DNA of 64,000 nt, taken from NCBI GenBank assembly GCA_000231825.2, contig AFXF02001633.1, positions 186,001-250,000 of the forward strand, read 5' to 3'. Source of the stretch: Tetrahymena elliotti 4EA (lineage: Eukaryota > Ciliophora > Oligohymenophorea > Hymenostomatida > Tetrahymenidae). Below the pieces are notes generated by a model. It was not told the DNA's origin and did no database searches. It was given only the letters and a program-made list of their open reading frames with translations. Below are positions 1-13,529 of this stretch, piece by piece. Position 1 is the first letter of the stretch. Each line of letters begins with the position of its first letter. A program made the translations under genes and the position numbers.

Positions 1-10
1 ATCAAGTAAT

Positions 11-36
11 TATCTATCTATCTTTCTATCTATCAA
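11..36. repeat. TATC microsatellite
   Basis: A short run of TATC/TTTC tetranucleotides with one interruption lies in the AT-rich leader about 90 bases before the first gene. It is a simple-sequence repeat and no function is implied. Confidence 0.7.
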
Positions 37-122
37 TCAACTTTAAAAATTCAGATAAAACCATAAAATAGATTTAACAAATTATTATTTTGCTAAAAAA
101 CTCAAACCTTTTTGATATTCGT

Positions 123-3100
123 ATGAATCTTTTTTCTCTTTTATCTATCAGACAAGTGGCGATTCTAGTGGTTGTATATTAATTGCTCAATCTTTTTAGA
201 GTCGTTTTGGCTGATGGGAATTGTTCATAAACGGGTTGTATTTCATGCCCACATGGATAAGAAGCTTGCTACTAATGTACGACAAGCTATGTATTGATAA
301 ACTACAACTGTGTTCCTGTCTCATCGCAATCAGAATTCTCTTATTTTGCTGTATAAGATAATAATGGAGGTAAGCTAACATTTGACTTTGAATTTACTCT
401 GTATCTCAAAATAACTGAACTATCATTTTTCACAATCAAATTTATTTCTACTTCAAAAATGCTATTATAAAAACAAATTTAATAAATATAAACAAAGTCT
501 TAGTTTAATATTCCGAAATATGCCCAGAAGAGACCAGCTATATTGATGATTCAGCAACTCCTTCTATTTGCAAACGTAAAAAAACTAAATAAAAATTTAT
601 TTTATTTTGTTACACTAGAAAATAAACTCAAGCAAAAAAATTTTAATATATTCTATCAATAAATTCCTCTTTTTAACAAATAAATTAGCATGCCCAGCCC
701 AATGTGATGGTTGCTTTCTTCAAGCTCAATAAAATGGATCTTCAAAAGTATAATGTTGGGATTGCGCTTTGGGATATTATATGCAAAATTCATTAGGCTA
801 TTAAGAAGCAGATAGGTATAGTCCTACATGGAATCCAACTTGTGTTCGTAATTAAAAAAATCAATTAATTATTTAATAAATCCTAAACTTATATTTTATG
901 AAAAGAAATAACATAGCCCTAAACCTTAAATTTGGTAATTACAATTACTCCAACTGTTTAAAGCTCAGAGCTTTCATCAATTCCTAATTACAGTTGTAGT
1001 AGTCAATCTTTGACTTTTGGAAGTTTTTTTACTGCTTTAGCATTTGTTGAAACAGTATGCTCAAAAACGCACACTTAAGGGTAGCTTACTTTTACCTTTC
1101 AAAACGGTATTCATTACATAATGATAGATAATCAGCTCTACTCAAATAAAGAAAATGATCCCAATTTTGTTTTTGAATTTTTTAGAAATTCTAACTATGA
1201 AATCACAATAAAGTAATTTTAAAATTGATTTAAATTTTAATTTGAGAATAAAGACAAACTGTTTTCAAAAATAAATTATTTTCATTTTTATTTTAAATTA
1301 TTTGTTTAATTTAAAAAAAATACATTTTTTATATCATTAAAGCTCAGAATCAAGTAAAAATCAGGTTACTCTCTACTGGAGGACTGAAAAAATTAGATTT
1401 TTCGTTTTCAATTCTTTGACACTTGAAAAAATTACAATTGATGGAAATGAAAACAAACTTTATGGTATTTAATTAAAAAAAATAATGATAATTTTACTAA
1501 TATTCTAACAAAACTAAGCTAATTTTAATGATGTAAGCTAATGCTTTACCAAGAGATAATTATGTTGTGGTAGTTCTACTCCTTAAAGTTACAAATGCGA
1601 TTATGGTCCAAAAAGATAGTACAGAGCTACAGGAAAAACTTATTAACCTGATGCAGTTGGTATGGGATTAATTAATTTAATGTCTTCTTAGAGATATACA
1701 GATAGTACAAAACCTTTAATAATGATTAGTGTAAATAATATATAGATAATATTTTTTTAAGAAAATACAAAATACTTAAAAAAATTAGAATATTGATATT
1801 CGTAATATGATGATGTTTTATCCAGATAGTATCAGATATTTTATTAAAATCCATTCTAATAATGGATTTATCAGCTTAGATACTGTGAATATAGATAAAT
1901 ATTATTTCACAGGAGGTTTAATTTCAAACTATAGGTACGTATAGCCTAAGAGAGCATCATATTCTTTTATAGATCAAGATATTGGTTTGCAAAGAAGGTA
2001 AATAAATAAATTTTCAAAATTACTTTTCTTGATTTTTTAAACAATCAAATTATTAACAGAACTGATTGCAGGATGCAATTTCCTGGTTCAAGTAAATTAA
2101 CATATTGCCTTAGTATATTTTTAAAATCTTGCACCTTCCAAAATTACAATTATGAAAAATACACACGTTTGTTTGAAGGCTATACTGATAACCCTAAATT
2201 TATTGAGAGCTACACTTTAAATCTATTTTCCACTTTAACTTTAGTTAGTATTTCTTAGAGTAAATTTCTAAACGCTATGGTATCAGCTACGATGGTCGAT
2301 CCTGATAAAGAATACTTTGTTAGTGAATAAGTTATGTAATGTAAAAATAGCTATGAATAAAAATCAGAAAGTGATTTATTAAAATCATCATATCTGAAAA
2401 CTAATCCGAATAAGCATTTTGATTAAGATTAAATTTCTTAACATACTTAAATGCTTGGTTCACACATTGTCTGGTAATACTTTAAAGGTAGCTTATAGTT
2501 AGATACTAACACTTTTGATTCAAATGTAGGTTACTAAAATCCTGCAATTTCCATCATGGGATATTCTCAAAATATGGGAGCCAGCTTAAAGAACACATAT
2601 ATAATTGTTGATGGAGATGGAAACTTTGCATATGTAGCTAATGCAGTGATTTCAATAAAAAACAATATTTTTACAAACAACTTTGCTTTTGTTGCAAACA
2701 ATGTGATGTCCTTTTACTAGAATTAAAAATCTCTACCTTTTAATTCAAACTATATGAGTTGTATGGCAATGAAATTCCTGTCTAACGTATTTTAGAATAA
2801 TTTAGGTTGTCCCACAAGTTATTTTGTAGTTAGTATAAATTGCAGATTTGAAACTTTAACAACATCCTACAAAGATAAGTGGTACTAAGGACTGAATCCA
2901 ATTAACACATAACAAGAAGATGGTGATCTTTTGACATAAGTTGTATTCAGATCTAATAAGTTTATATAGAATTTCGCTATAATCTCAAATAGTTTATATA
3001 TCACTGGAGCTAGAGATATCAATATAGATTAAAATACATTTGATAGCAATGGAGTTTTGGTATAGCAAGTTAAAGTAATTTTTTTATTTTTATCTTTTTA

Positions 3101-6100
3101 TAAATTTATTTATTTAAAAATTTCCATGCATAAATCAAAATAGGATCAGATAAACACAAATAACAATCCATATATCAATATAATTAGCTACAGTAAGGCT
3201 ACTTACCCATATTTTAATTCTAACTGGATGACAGAATCAACAGCTCTATTTTTGTAATACCCTGTTTCAACATTTATAACAGGGAATACTTTCACATCAA
3301 ACTGGGCCTTATCGAGTGGTGATAGTTATATTGGATAATCAGTAATGCTTCATAAAATAGTTTCGGTTACAGATGTAAAACAACAAATCAAATTAAATAA
3401 CTCATCGAAATTTTATTCTAAAATATAAAAGGTTAAGGTTTATAATAATTAGTTTTTAAACCACAATGGACTCCCATCTAATTATATTACAAGTGGATCA
3501 TAATTAGGAAGTAATTATCTTTTATTTTTAAAAATTTTTTAAAATAAATATAAAAATAAAATTAGATACATATTCAACTTTGCCTATTATATCTGTAAAC
3601 CTTTATACAAATTACCGTTTAGCAAAATCAATAAAGTTTGATATATAAATTGATTTTTATCAAAATACATTTGCTAATAACAAGTACAAAATAAACACAG
3701 ATTAAGTTGATCAATAAAACATAAAGTATAACACTTACACTCTTTATTCTTAAGGAGGTTATGTTTAACTCATCAAATTCTTTACTGATAATGAAGTTCT
3801 AGGTTCTCAGCCTGTCTCTAACGATTATTTGTATATCATCTACACTCAAGTGAATTTCCTCATTAGAAACTCTAATTTTACTTCAAACACAGTATAGATT
3901 TATTTTCATATATTAAATTTTAAAATAAATAATTTATTAAAAGCACTATAACGGAGGATGTTAGATAGAAGTTTCAGGATTAAACTAACTTTAAGGGTAT
4001 GGTAATACATTTAAAGACAACAACAATGATTTTAAATCTGCTTCAATCAATAAACTTGGAGGAATGATTTGTATGCTTCAAAGTAGTCCTGTAACACTAG
4101 CTAATACTACAAATAATGAGCCTATTCTCAATTTAATGTAATCAACAGCTACTGGTGACAAAGGAATACATGCTTAAAATGAGTTAGCTGGTTCTTATAT
4201 TGAAATAGGAGATATGAATTTTAATGGATTTTAATCTTCCAATTCAATATTAATTGCAAAAGTAATTTAATTTTTTAGCTCAAATAGAAATGAAAAAAAA
4301 GCATTATTATTTAATTTACTTTCCTTTTCCTCTTTTCCTTCACTTAACTAGAAAGAAAAAATGTAGATTAAATATAAATTTATTTTACTTATTTCAAAAA
4401 TTTTAATCTGAAAAAATTTTGATATTTTTTATTTTAATAAAAAAACTTTGAGATTTCATTTAAATAATCACCTTAATTTAAGATTTATTAAATTTATTAT
4501 CAGTTTTTCAGTTTTTAAAATGATATTCTAAATTTTTATGTTTATTATTTTAAAGGATTCTGGTTAGGTTAACATGGAAGGTAATGTCTTTAACAGTTCG
4601 GTGGCTATTAATGGTTTTATGAGCTTTAAGAGAGTAAAATAGATAATTTTGTAAGATTTGTAAGTTTAGTATTCCTTCCCATATGCATTATATCTTGAGA
4701 GTACTTACAATTATTAGCTAAATGGATTAACTATCTAAAATAATGATTTAAATTTATTCTACAGTTACATTATTTCTTAAATGAATGAATAAGATTATAA
4801 AAATTTGATTAATAGTGGAGTGTAGGTCATCTATTTATATAGATCTAGAGGTCTAATGCTAAATAGTTTGTTTAATAATAATAAAGTATCAAGTGGTGCT
4901 GTAGCTTTACTAAGAGATAACAGCTTACTAACGGCTACAAATCTAAATATTACAAACAATTATGCTCAGAATATTGGAAGCAGTTTTTATGTTACAGATA
5001 CATCAGTTCTTAATATAGTTCTATCTAATTTTTAGAATAATACTTCTTTACAAAATGGTGGCTGCTTCTTTGTTTAAAACTCTTATTTTAGTATAAGTTA
5101 GACAAATGTTTCTTTTTGTATTTCATAATAGAATGCTGGAGTTGCAAGGATAGAACAATCAGTCGTAGATATTAGTAAATCAACTTTCTAAAATAATACT
5201 GCTGCTTTGGAAGCAAGCTTACTTTATACAATAAGCTCTAAAATAAATATCTAGAATGCTAATTTTTTCAATAACACAGCCAACTCATGTGGTATAATTG
5301 CAAGTACAGTTGATCTTTTTATAACTGATTCAAATTTTACAGGTAACAGCGCTACTATTAAAACAAAGAATATTTATGCTACATAATCTACCCTTGAAAT
5401 AAAAAATTCATTTTTCAATGATACTCAGCCAGTAAATTAGGTAATCAATCATAAAAAAGTGATATATCTTTATTTACTTTTATTAACATTTTATTAGGTT
5501 TCAGGAGCATTTATCTAATTATTTAAAAGCACAGGCGAAATTTCAAACTCTTAATTTTATAATGGTAAGGCAAATTATGGAGGAGCAATTATGATCGAAG
5601 CCTTCTCTGATGTTTAGGTAAGTGATTGTTTATTAAGTAATAACTCTGCTATTTAATCGGGAGGTGCTATAGCAAGTTCTAGCTATTTATCAATAACTAA
5701 TACAAACTTTACTTTAAATAAAGCATCTCTTAATGGTAATGATGCTTATGTAAAGTGCTAGGATGATTTTGTTGTTAATAATGTAAGAGTAAATGCCTCA
5801 CTTGGTATCAGCTTTTACGTTTGGGCTAGATCCTTTTAAGCATTATAGCTTAATATCACAGGTAGTTCTTTGTTGCAATCAATATCTAATCCAACAAATT
5901 AAATGAAAGGTATTTTTTAATTTATAACCAAAAATTTCAATATAAATACTTTTTATTTTAAAATATAAGGACTATATTTGTTCTAAACTCAAAAAGCTAC
6001 CATTTAAGATTGCTATTTTCAAAATTTATACTCTATTAGAGGAGCTGCTTTGAATATTGTCAACTAACTAAATCAGTAAGTCATGAAGACATAAATCATA

Positions 6101-9100
6101 AGCACTGTTTTTAAATAAAATTAAGCATAGTAAGGAGGTGCTCTATTTATTGAAGGACTAACTGATACAAATATGATAGATACTAATTTTTATAGCAATG
6201 TAGCCTATTACTTTAATGACACTATAGGAACCGGAAATGGAGGAGGATTGTATTATTCATGCCCACTTAATTTTAATGATTGTTCTTTACAAATAGTGAG
6301 ATGCAGCTTTATTGATAATTAAGCTGAAATGGATGGAGGTGCAATTAAATTTGACTAATCAGAAGTTTAAATTGATTTCTAAACATAATTTGCTAACAAC
6401 TATGCTATTTATGGACCTGATAAAGCATCTTATCCAATTCATTTGTTCAAAACTAACAATACTTAACAATAAGCAGTAAATTATTTTTAAGTAAATATAT
6501 TCTTAATTATTAAATATCTTTTAATAAAAGATTTCAGATTTTTAGAATCCAGAAGCATTTTCAACAGGATTTGAGAAACTTGTTGAAGATTCTTATAATT
6601 TTGAATAAGAAGTGTCTGGATAGTAATTTAATATATACTATGCACTTGTAGATCATTATGGAAATGTCGTTTTAACGGCTAATTCTTCTTATGCTAGATT
6701 TTATACATATACATCAGGGGTTTATTTAGAAAGTGGAAATCAAGTTTCAAAGAATGGATATTTTAACTTCACAAATTTTGTTGTAACAATAAACCCAGGA
6801 GATATATTGCATATGGGAATTGAAACAGATTCTGTTCCAGATGAATGGTTGCAGAAAGCTCGTAGTTTACAACTAAAATCATATCGTCTTCTTTAATAGG
6901 GATCGTCTTCAAACCAATAGTCTTTTAATAATTCAAAAGGGTCTGTTCCTGTATATGCTTCATTCCGTAAATGCTAAATTGGTGAAATTTAAGGTAAAAA
7001 AATTTTAATTTAATTTTATTTTAAAATAATTTTCAAATACAATAAAAAGACTCCAATAAATGTGTTCCTTGTGGCTTCAATAAATTTTCTAATGTAGCTA
7101 ATGTTACTGAGGGTTCAATCTAGTGTAAAGAATGCTTGGAGAATGTAAATATAAAAATGAATTTTAATTCATAATGATAAATTATTTTTATAAAATAGTC
7201 TTATTGTAAAGGACTTAATGATGTAGCCCCTTTGTAAGGGTTTTGGAGGTTAACAGATATCAGTGAAAATTTTATCTAATGTCCAAACGCTTTGGCATGT
7301 TTAGGTGGATTAGATAATGAATAAATTAAGTCAAAAACAGGAGCTTGTGATGCTGGATATCAAGGAAATCTTTGCTTGGATTGCTCTGAAGGTTATGCAA
7401 GGTAAAGAATTTTAGAATATATTTTTTTTAATTGATAAAAAGTAATTAAAACTAAATATATATTAAAGATATGGAAAATCGGAATGTGTTTTATGTCAAA
7501 ACAATATTGTGTACAATGTAAGAGCAATTGTGACAATTTTGATTACTTTGACTATGATTTCTCTTGGTATTAAAAATTAGTTAGATAATTAAGGATCTTA
7601 AAAAGATTATTCTATTTGCTTGATTAAAATATTTGGAAATTTTTCTCAGACTATTAGTATTATTTCATTATTTTAATTGTAATGGCCTTCATCTGTTGGT
7701 TCAGTAGCTAATATTAACAACCAGTACTTATCAGCTCCTTTATAAGTATATTTTGAAACAATTAAAATACAACTTCTTAAAAAATATCTATTATATTAGG
7801 TTTTTTCAATGGACTGCTATTTCCGAGGATTTGGAGTTAGTACTTCTTTAGTAAGAGTTTTCATAACTATTGTCACTCCTCTTGCAGTTATGTTATCATC
7901 CATTATTTTCTTTTGTATCTACTACTCAATAAAAGTAGGCATAAAATTGTATACTGATAGAGATTATTAAAAAGTAATAATTAGTTTTAAAAAATTGTTA
8001 AAAGTTAACTTTAATCAAAATATTAAAAAAGAAACTGAAAAATGCCATTATTATCACCTAGCTTGTCATTATTTTTGTATTCCATCCTTAAATTGTTACT
8101 GCCTCTTTTTCTCTTTTCTAATGCCAAGAATTAGGAGATACTTAAAATCCAAAAAGATATTCTTAAATAGAGCCTTAGCTAGAATGCTTTGAAGGAGAGC
8201 ATTTAAATTGGGTTAAGTATCTTGGTGTACCTTCTTTAGTACTTTGGGGTAAAATATTCTGTTAAGAATAAATTTAATAATCTTATATAATACGAATAGT
8301 TTTTATTATTCCCTTGATCATGGCTTTAGCCTTATGGAAATATAAGGATATAATAGATAGACCTGATATTGTAGCTACTTATGGATTCATCACAAAAGGT
8401 TATAGAGCAGAGTATTTCTTTTGGGAAATAGTTATTATGTATCGAAAATCCATCTTAGTTATTGGAAGCATATTTTGGAAATTAGATCCTTTCCTTACTG
8501 TAATTTACTTTAAAAATCTATCTTTTTATTCAAATCATATTGTAAAAAGGGTTTAAATATCTTACTCTATCTCTTCTTTTGGCTGATCATACAATAAAAA
8601 TTCTAACCATTCCTAACTGGTTAACTAAATAAAGTTGAAGAATACTCTTTACTCACATCAGTATTCTTTATCTATTTCTCATTATATTTCATTGTGGGTA
8701 ATAAATTTTTAAAAAATAAATAACTAATTAAATATGTTTAACAATAAATTAAGATTAACATGGATCTGTTATCAGTATTTTGATGATAATCTTTCTTATG
8801 GTTACTTACATAGGATACTATGCTTATTTTGGTCTGGTTTATTCAAAGTAAAAAGTAATTGAAGTTACTGAAACTATCACAAATCTGTCTCAAGAAGTTA
8901 AACATCCATTTTTAGTAGTTGTTTTTGGTAGGTTAGCTGAAATAAAAGTTCTTTCTTGTGCTAAAAATTGGTTTTTAGAGCAAAAAGAGCTTGTTCAAGC
9001 AGCTATTTTAAAATAGAAAGCTCAACAAGATGAAAAACTCAATAAAGAAATATAAAGTAGTTGCAATTAATAGTTAGTTAAGAATTAATTAAAAGAAGTA

Positions 9101-9388
9101 GTTTAGCAATAAACACTAACTAAAGTTAAACATTAGGATATCTTTTTGCAAATTAAATAAAAAAATAAGGAACTACACTCAGCAGCTCAAAAATTCACTG
9201 ATTTATTGTTGAAAAAGAATGATAAAATATAAATAAATGAAAAACTCATGGGAATAGCTAAGAAAATAAAGCTAAAAAGAGAAGTACATGATGATATGAT
9301 ACCTTTAAAGAAAGATTTTTAGAATAATAAAGAAATCACTATCTTGCCAGAATAAAATTCTGAAGACGAAGATAATTTAAATTTTTGA
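123..9388 (+). CDS. large multi-pass membrane protein with Cys-rich and beta-helix-like repeats
   Basis: The chosen ATG opens a hydrophobic signal-like stretch (MNLFSLLS, then VAILVVVY) followed by Cys-rich modules (GCISCPHG, CPAQCDGC). The first intron is about 370-503. The middle (about 1900-6480) repeats Asn-rich units such as FQNNTS and GGAI/GGAL, the pattern of pectin-lyase-like parallel beta-helices. A second Cys-rich block (CVPCGFNKFS, CLDCSEGYAR) lies near 7070-7400. Several membrane segments follow (about 7500-8830), including TSLVRVFITIVTPLAVML and PSLVLWVFIIPLIMALALW, with the motif FFWEIVIMYRK between them. The end is a charged, coiled-coil-like cytosolic tail and TGA. This order matches the expanded ciliate 'transmembrane protein' family; a surface or sensory role is only inference. 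There are roughly 15-20 exons whose junctions I traced only in part, and two adjacent genes cannot be wholly excluded near the long intron at about 4263-4555. Confidence 0.75.
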
Positions 9389-9963
9389 AAAATTTATTAA
9401 AACATCATAAAAAACTTCTAATTGAATTTGGAAATATATTCGTTTGTCTCATGATTTATTTTAAATTTGAAATACTATTTTGATTTGATTTTAAAAAAAA
9501 GATAATTTATTTATTTTATGCAATATTTTTAAAGATACCTATTAGTTAAACTAAATTTGCTTTTATTGCTGAAATAAAATATTATAAATTTATTTTGCAG
9601 TAAGAAATATAATTTGTATGCAAAATTTTATAAATTCTATTATTTTAAAGATGAAAATGCTCAAATGTATTTGAAAAGGAAGATTTATTTTAAATTTTAC
9701 ATAAAAAATACTTATAAAAAATATATTTAGAATAGTTGTAATAACTTTTAATATTATCCACTCACTAACTTAGCTCTTATGAATTGTAAAAATAAATAAA
9801 TGATAAATTAATAATTATAGTTTTAACAAATGATTAAGATTAATCAATTAATATTTTATATATAAATTAAATTATATTTTGTTCGCTATTTAATATTTTT
9901 AATCAATATTACAGTGAATCAGTTTATTGTATATTTTTTGCTTCCATTGAAAATTTGACTTTT
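9389..9963. other. AT-rich spacer
   Basis: This stretch holds the 3' flank of the upstream membrane-protein gene and the 5' flank of the Gln/Asn-rich gene. I see only A/T-rich sequence with no sustained frame in the ciliate code. Confidence 0.6.
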
Positions 9964-12900
9964 ATGCTTGAGCAAAGGATAAAAAGTAACACAAATTTAT
10001 AAGAAGTCTAAAGTCATAAAGTAGATTAAGACTCTATAAGACTTCCATCTATTAGTAACCGTAGTTATTTGCAGAGTAACTTTTTATAATTTAAACTTTA
10101 TAATAAATTAATTGGATTTTAGTTGATTTAGATAACAAAAATAGTGAGGCTGGTGACTAAAAGTATGTAGAACTTTAAAATAAAAGTATTGATTTTGAGT
10201 AGATAGATAATAAATCTTTGAGATAAATCCCATTTTCTCTCCCTAGAATCAATACTTCTGAGAATAAAAGGAGAATAAATGATGAATCTCGAAGAGAGAG
10301 AGTAAATTCATTCTTGCAAAAGAGTTTGTTATCAGACAATAGCAATAATTTACCTTAGTGTGTAACACTAAATAATGGAAGTATAAGAGTTATATAAAAA
10401 GGAAGAGGTATGAAAGCCTCAAAAGGAAATTCTATTTCTTCCTATTAAGGTATTCTTAACAAATAAATTAAATAATTTAACAAAGAAAATAATACTCATG
10501 ATCAATATGATGAAAATTTATAAGATAAAAATCTAGCCTAAAGCTTAAGAGATATACAATCTAATTAAAATAATGGAACAAAAAATAATAATTCCTAATT
10601 GCAAAATCCAACTTTAAATATATAAGGATAGAGTGTGTCTAAAGCTAGTAAAAGAGTACTCTCTAGAGAACGCAGTTAAAATAATTCAAGAGCAGTAATA
10701 AAATAAAAAAAGCTCGGGAATCAATAATAAAATAATTAATCTTAAAGGAATTCTTCTAAAATGAAAGGTTTTTCTGAAGAAAACGCAAATTAATCTTAAA
10801 ATAATCCCATTAATAATAAAAATTAAGGAGTTAATGTGATTCAAGTTTCTTAGATTGAATCATCTAGTTAAGTTAATCTTGAAACTTAATAAAAGTCAGC
10901 CATGATTCATCAAAATAAATTTACATTAGTTCAAACACCTAAAAAGTAAATAGATCAGCAGTAGCAAAGCAACAGTGGATCAAGAAATTAAAATAGTAGT
11001 AAATAAAAAAATTAATCTTAAAAAAGATTTCATTAATAAAACGGAAGCTAAAATAATATTAATTTTTTATTTTAGTAATAAAATTTAAATGTTTAATAAA
11101 ATCTTAAAGCTGATAAAGATTAAACTGAGGAAGTAAATCATTAACAAATTCAACTAAATCCATCACTAATTCCTCAATAAGGATCTAACACCTAATACTC
11201 ATAGGTTGGCTAATCGATGGCTGCATATAATTAAAATTAAAGCAAATCTAAAAAAAATACAAACAGTAAACGTAGCAGTCTTCCTAAAAAGATGATTCAC
11301 CATTCAAATACTCTATGACTAAATAACAACATAGGAGGATAAGAATCAAACTCAACCCCATCTATTTAACCATTAAGCACAAATAACATTTTAAATCCCA
11401 GTTCATCTAAATTTATAAATTAGGGGAAAAATAATGGGAAGGAGAGAAACTTGAATAGAGATCAAGGTATTAATGAGAATCATCATAACAATGGCCATAA
11501 ATAAAGGTTTTATAACAGTAACAGTGTGAATAGAAAGAATGCAGGCGTCTAGTCATCATACGAAAATGATGATAATCCTTTATTAATATTTGATAAAATA
11601 GATAATATCTTACTAAAGAGTGCAAATTATTCTTTTATCAATAAGGAAAACCTAGAAAAAGATTTACTTAAGCTGTATAATTTAGAAAATCTAAGTGACT
11701 AGAAAGCTAAGTAGATTATAAAATAATTAAATCATAATCCTTTGCAAATTCTTAAAAATGGATTAAAAAATCAATCTCATATTTTGAAAAGTAAAATGAT
11801 GAATCCTGGAAGAGGATTAGATGGAAATGAAATGAACAATTAGCAAGGAAATATTCATAAAATATAATATATTTCTTAAAAAAGATACAGAAAAAATGGA
11901 AGCTCCAGTAGCAGTTTAAGGAGAAGTGATAAAGGATAAACTTTAGGTTTAATGAGTAAGAAAAATTAAAATAATTTCTATTCAAATAATCCTTAAAATG
12001 CAAGAAATTCCTCTAGCATAAAAAAAGCAAGCTTGGTTAATTATCAATCTAAAGGCCTAAATTCTAGTGTAAATCAAATTGTTGTAGGAAACTATGATGA
12101 CATGGACTTTGAAAGAAAAAATGAAGCTTTAACCCCCTAAAGATATAAAAGAAGCTTTGAAAAATAACTCTCACCTTAATTTTCATAAAATAAGAATGGA
12201 AGTTTAGATGATAGTGATACTAAGCCTAAAATGAGACTTCCTCCACATGAAGATGAAACTGAAGATCAATAGAACTAAAATATGTAAGATAAGTCTTTTT
12301 CTTCATAAAAACCAGAAGTGAATTAGGGATCTTTAAATACTCAAAATAGCCCTTCTGTGAAAATTATTAAAATGAATAACCTACTTTCACATGTAATTTT
12401 TAATTTATTCATGAAAAAAATATTTACATTTTTTAGAATATACAAAAGGATCTTGGTGATTCCCCCAGCAATAGCAATAAACTTGTCATAAAAACTGAAG
12501 TTTCTTAAACTAGAGGAAACTAAAATGAAATGCAATCGATTACGTTAAATCAAGAAACACCTACTAAATAAATTGAAGATATTTATAAAAGTCCAGGATC
12601 ACATTAAACTTGCTGGGATATTTATAAAATAAATGAAAACAAGTAACTTCAGCTTAAATAGACCAATTTATAAGATGAAATGAAAAGGATAGATGAATTA
12701 CAAGTCAAAAATGAGAAAGCTATATCAACTTATATTTAAATAAGGCAAGATCTTTTAGATTTGGCTACCAGTTAGAAAAGTAAATTCTTTCAAATAAAAT
12801 CAAAAAAGTGTTAAACTTATTTTTTTAGTAAAATAAATTTAAAAAGGAGTGAAGATGTAGAAGCAGTGAAATTGACTAAATTTCTAATCAATAAAAATAA

Positions 12901-13006
12901 ATATTTATCATAAATTTATAATTCTAAACTTTTTGCTTTTTTAAAACAAAATAATTAATCAATCTAAAAATAATTAATTATAATACATGAACTTCTAAAA
13001 TAGTGA
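9964..13006 (+). CDS. Gln/Asn/Ser-rich, mostly disordered protein
   Basis: Family not recognised. The frame MLEQRIKSNTNLQEV runs to TGA at 13004-13006 with two short introns, 10076-10122 and 12393-12436. The spliced length is an exact multiple of three (984 codons including the stop). Composition is dominated by Gln (largely TAA/TAG), Asn, Ser and Lys, with basic patches such as SKRVLSRERSQ and almost no hydrophobic core. The last 150 or so residues are more ordered, with a likely coiled coil (LQLKQTNLQDEMKRIDELQ) and a Lys-rich helical end. The prion-like composition would suit a scaffold or condensate-prone protein, but that is inference. The next gene converges on it with about 520 bases between the stops. 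Confidence 0.8.
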
Positions 13007-13529
13007 TTTAACGATGAGCTCACTTTAAATATTTACATAAAAAATTAGAATAGATAAATTAATTCCGAGAAAATAAAAAATAATTTTGAAAATTATGCCA
13101 AATAGGTTTAGCAATCAATTATTGTAAAACAAAGAAGTACAGTAGCTATAAGTTTATTTCGAAGAGTATAAAATTTAATAACCCTATTCTAACTCGCTTT
13201 GAATATCTAAAGTTATTCTTAAAGAATAAATTTTTATGGTATTAAAATTTTCCAATAATATTTTATTAAAATTGTTTTTATATTATTTATTTGAGTGTAT
13301 TTATTTACCTTATCTTCAAAATAATTTTTTTCTCTTTTTTGATTATGATTAAATCCAATAAAACAAATCAAAGTCATGAAAAATAAATTAATACTGGAAA
13401 AAAAAATCTGAAACTAATACCAATAAATAAAGAAAAAGAAACAAATAAAAAATTATATTTATAACAAAGATTTAAGAAATATAAAAGACAAAACAATTTT
13501 TTTATGAATCTTAATTAACTCTAATTTCA

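Noticed and set aside
123..9388. many apparent nonsense mutations, suggesting a pseudogene
   Set aside because: All are TAA or TAG, which code for Gln in this organism. No in-frame TGA interrupts the exons I followed.
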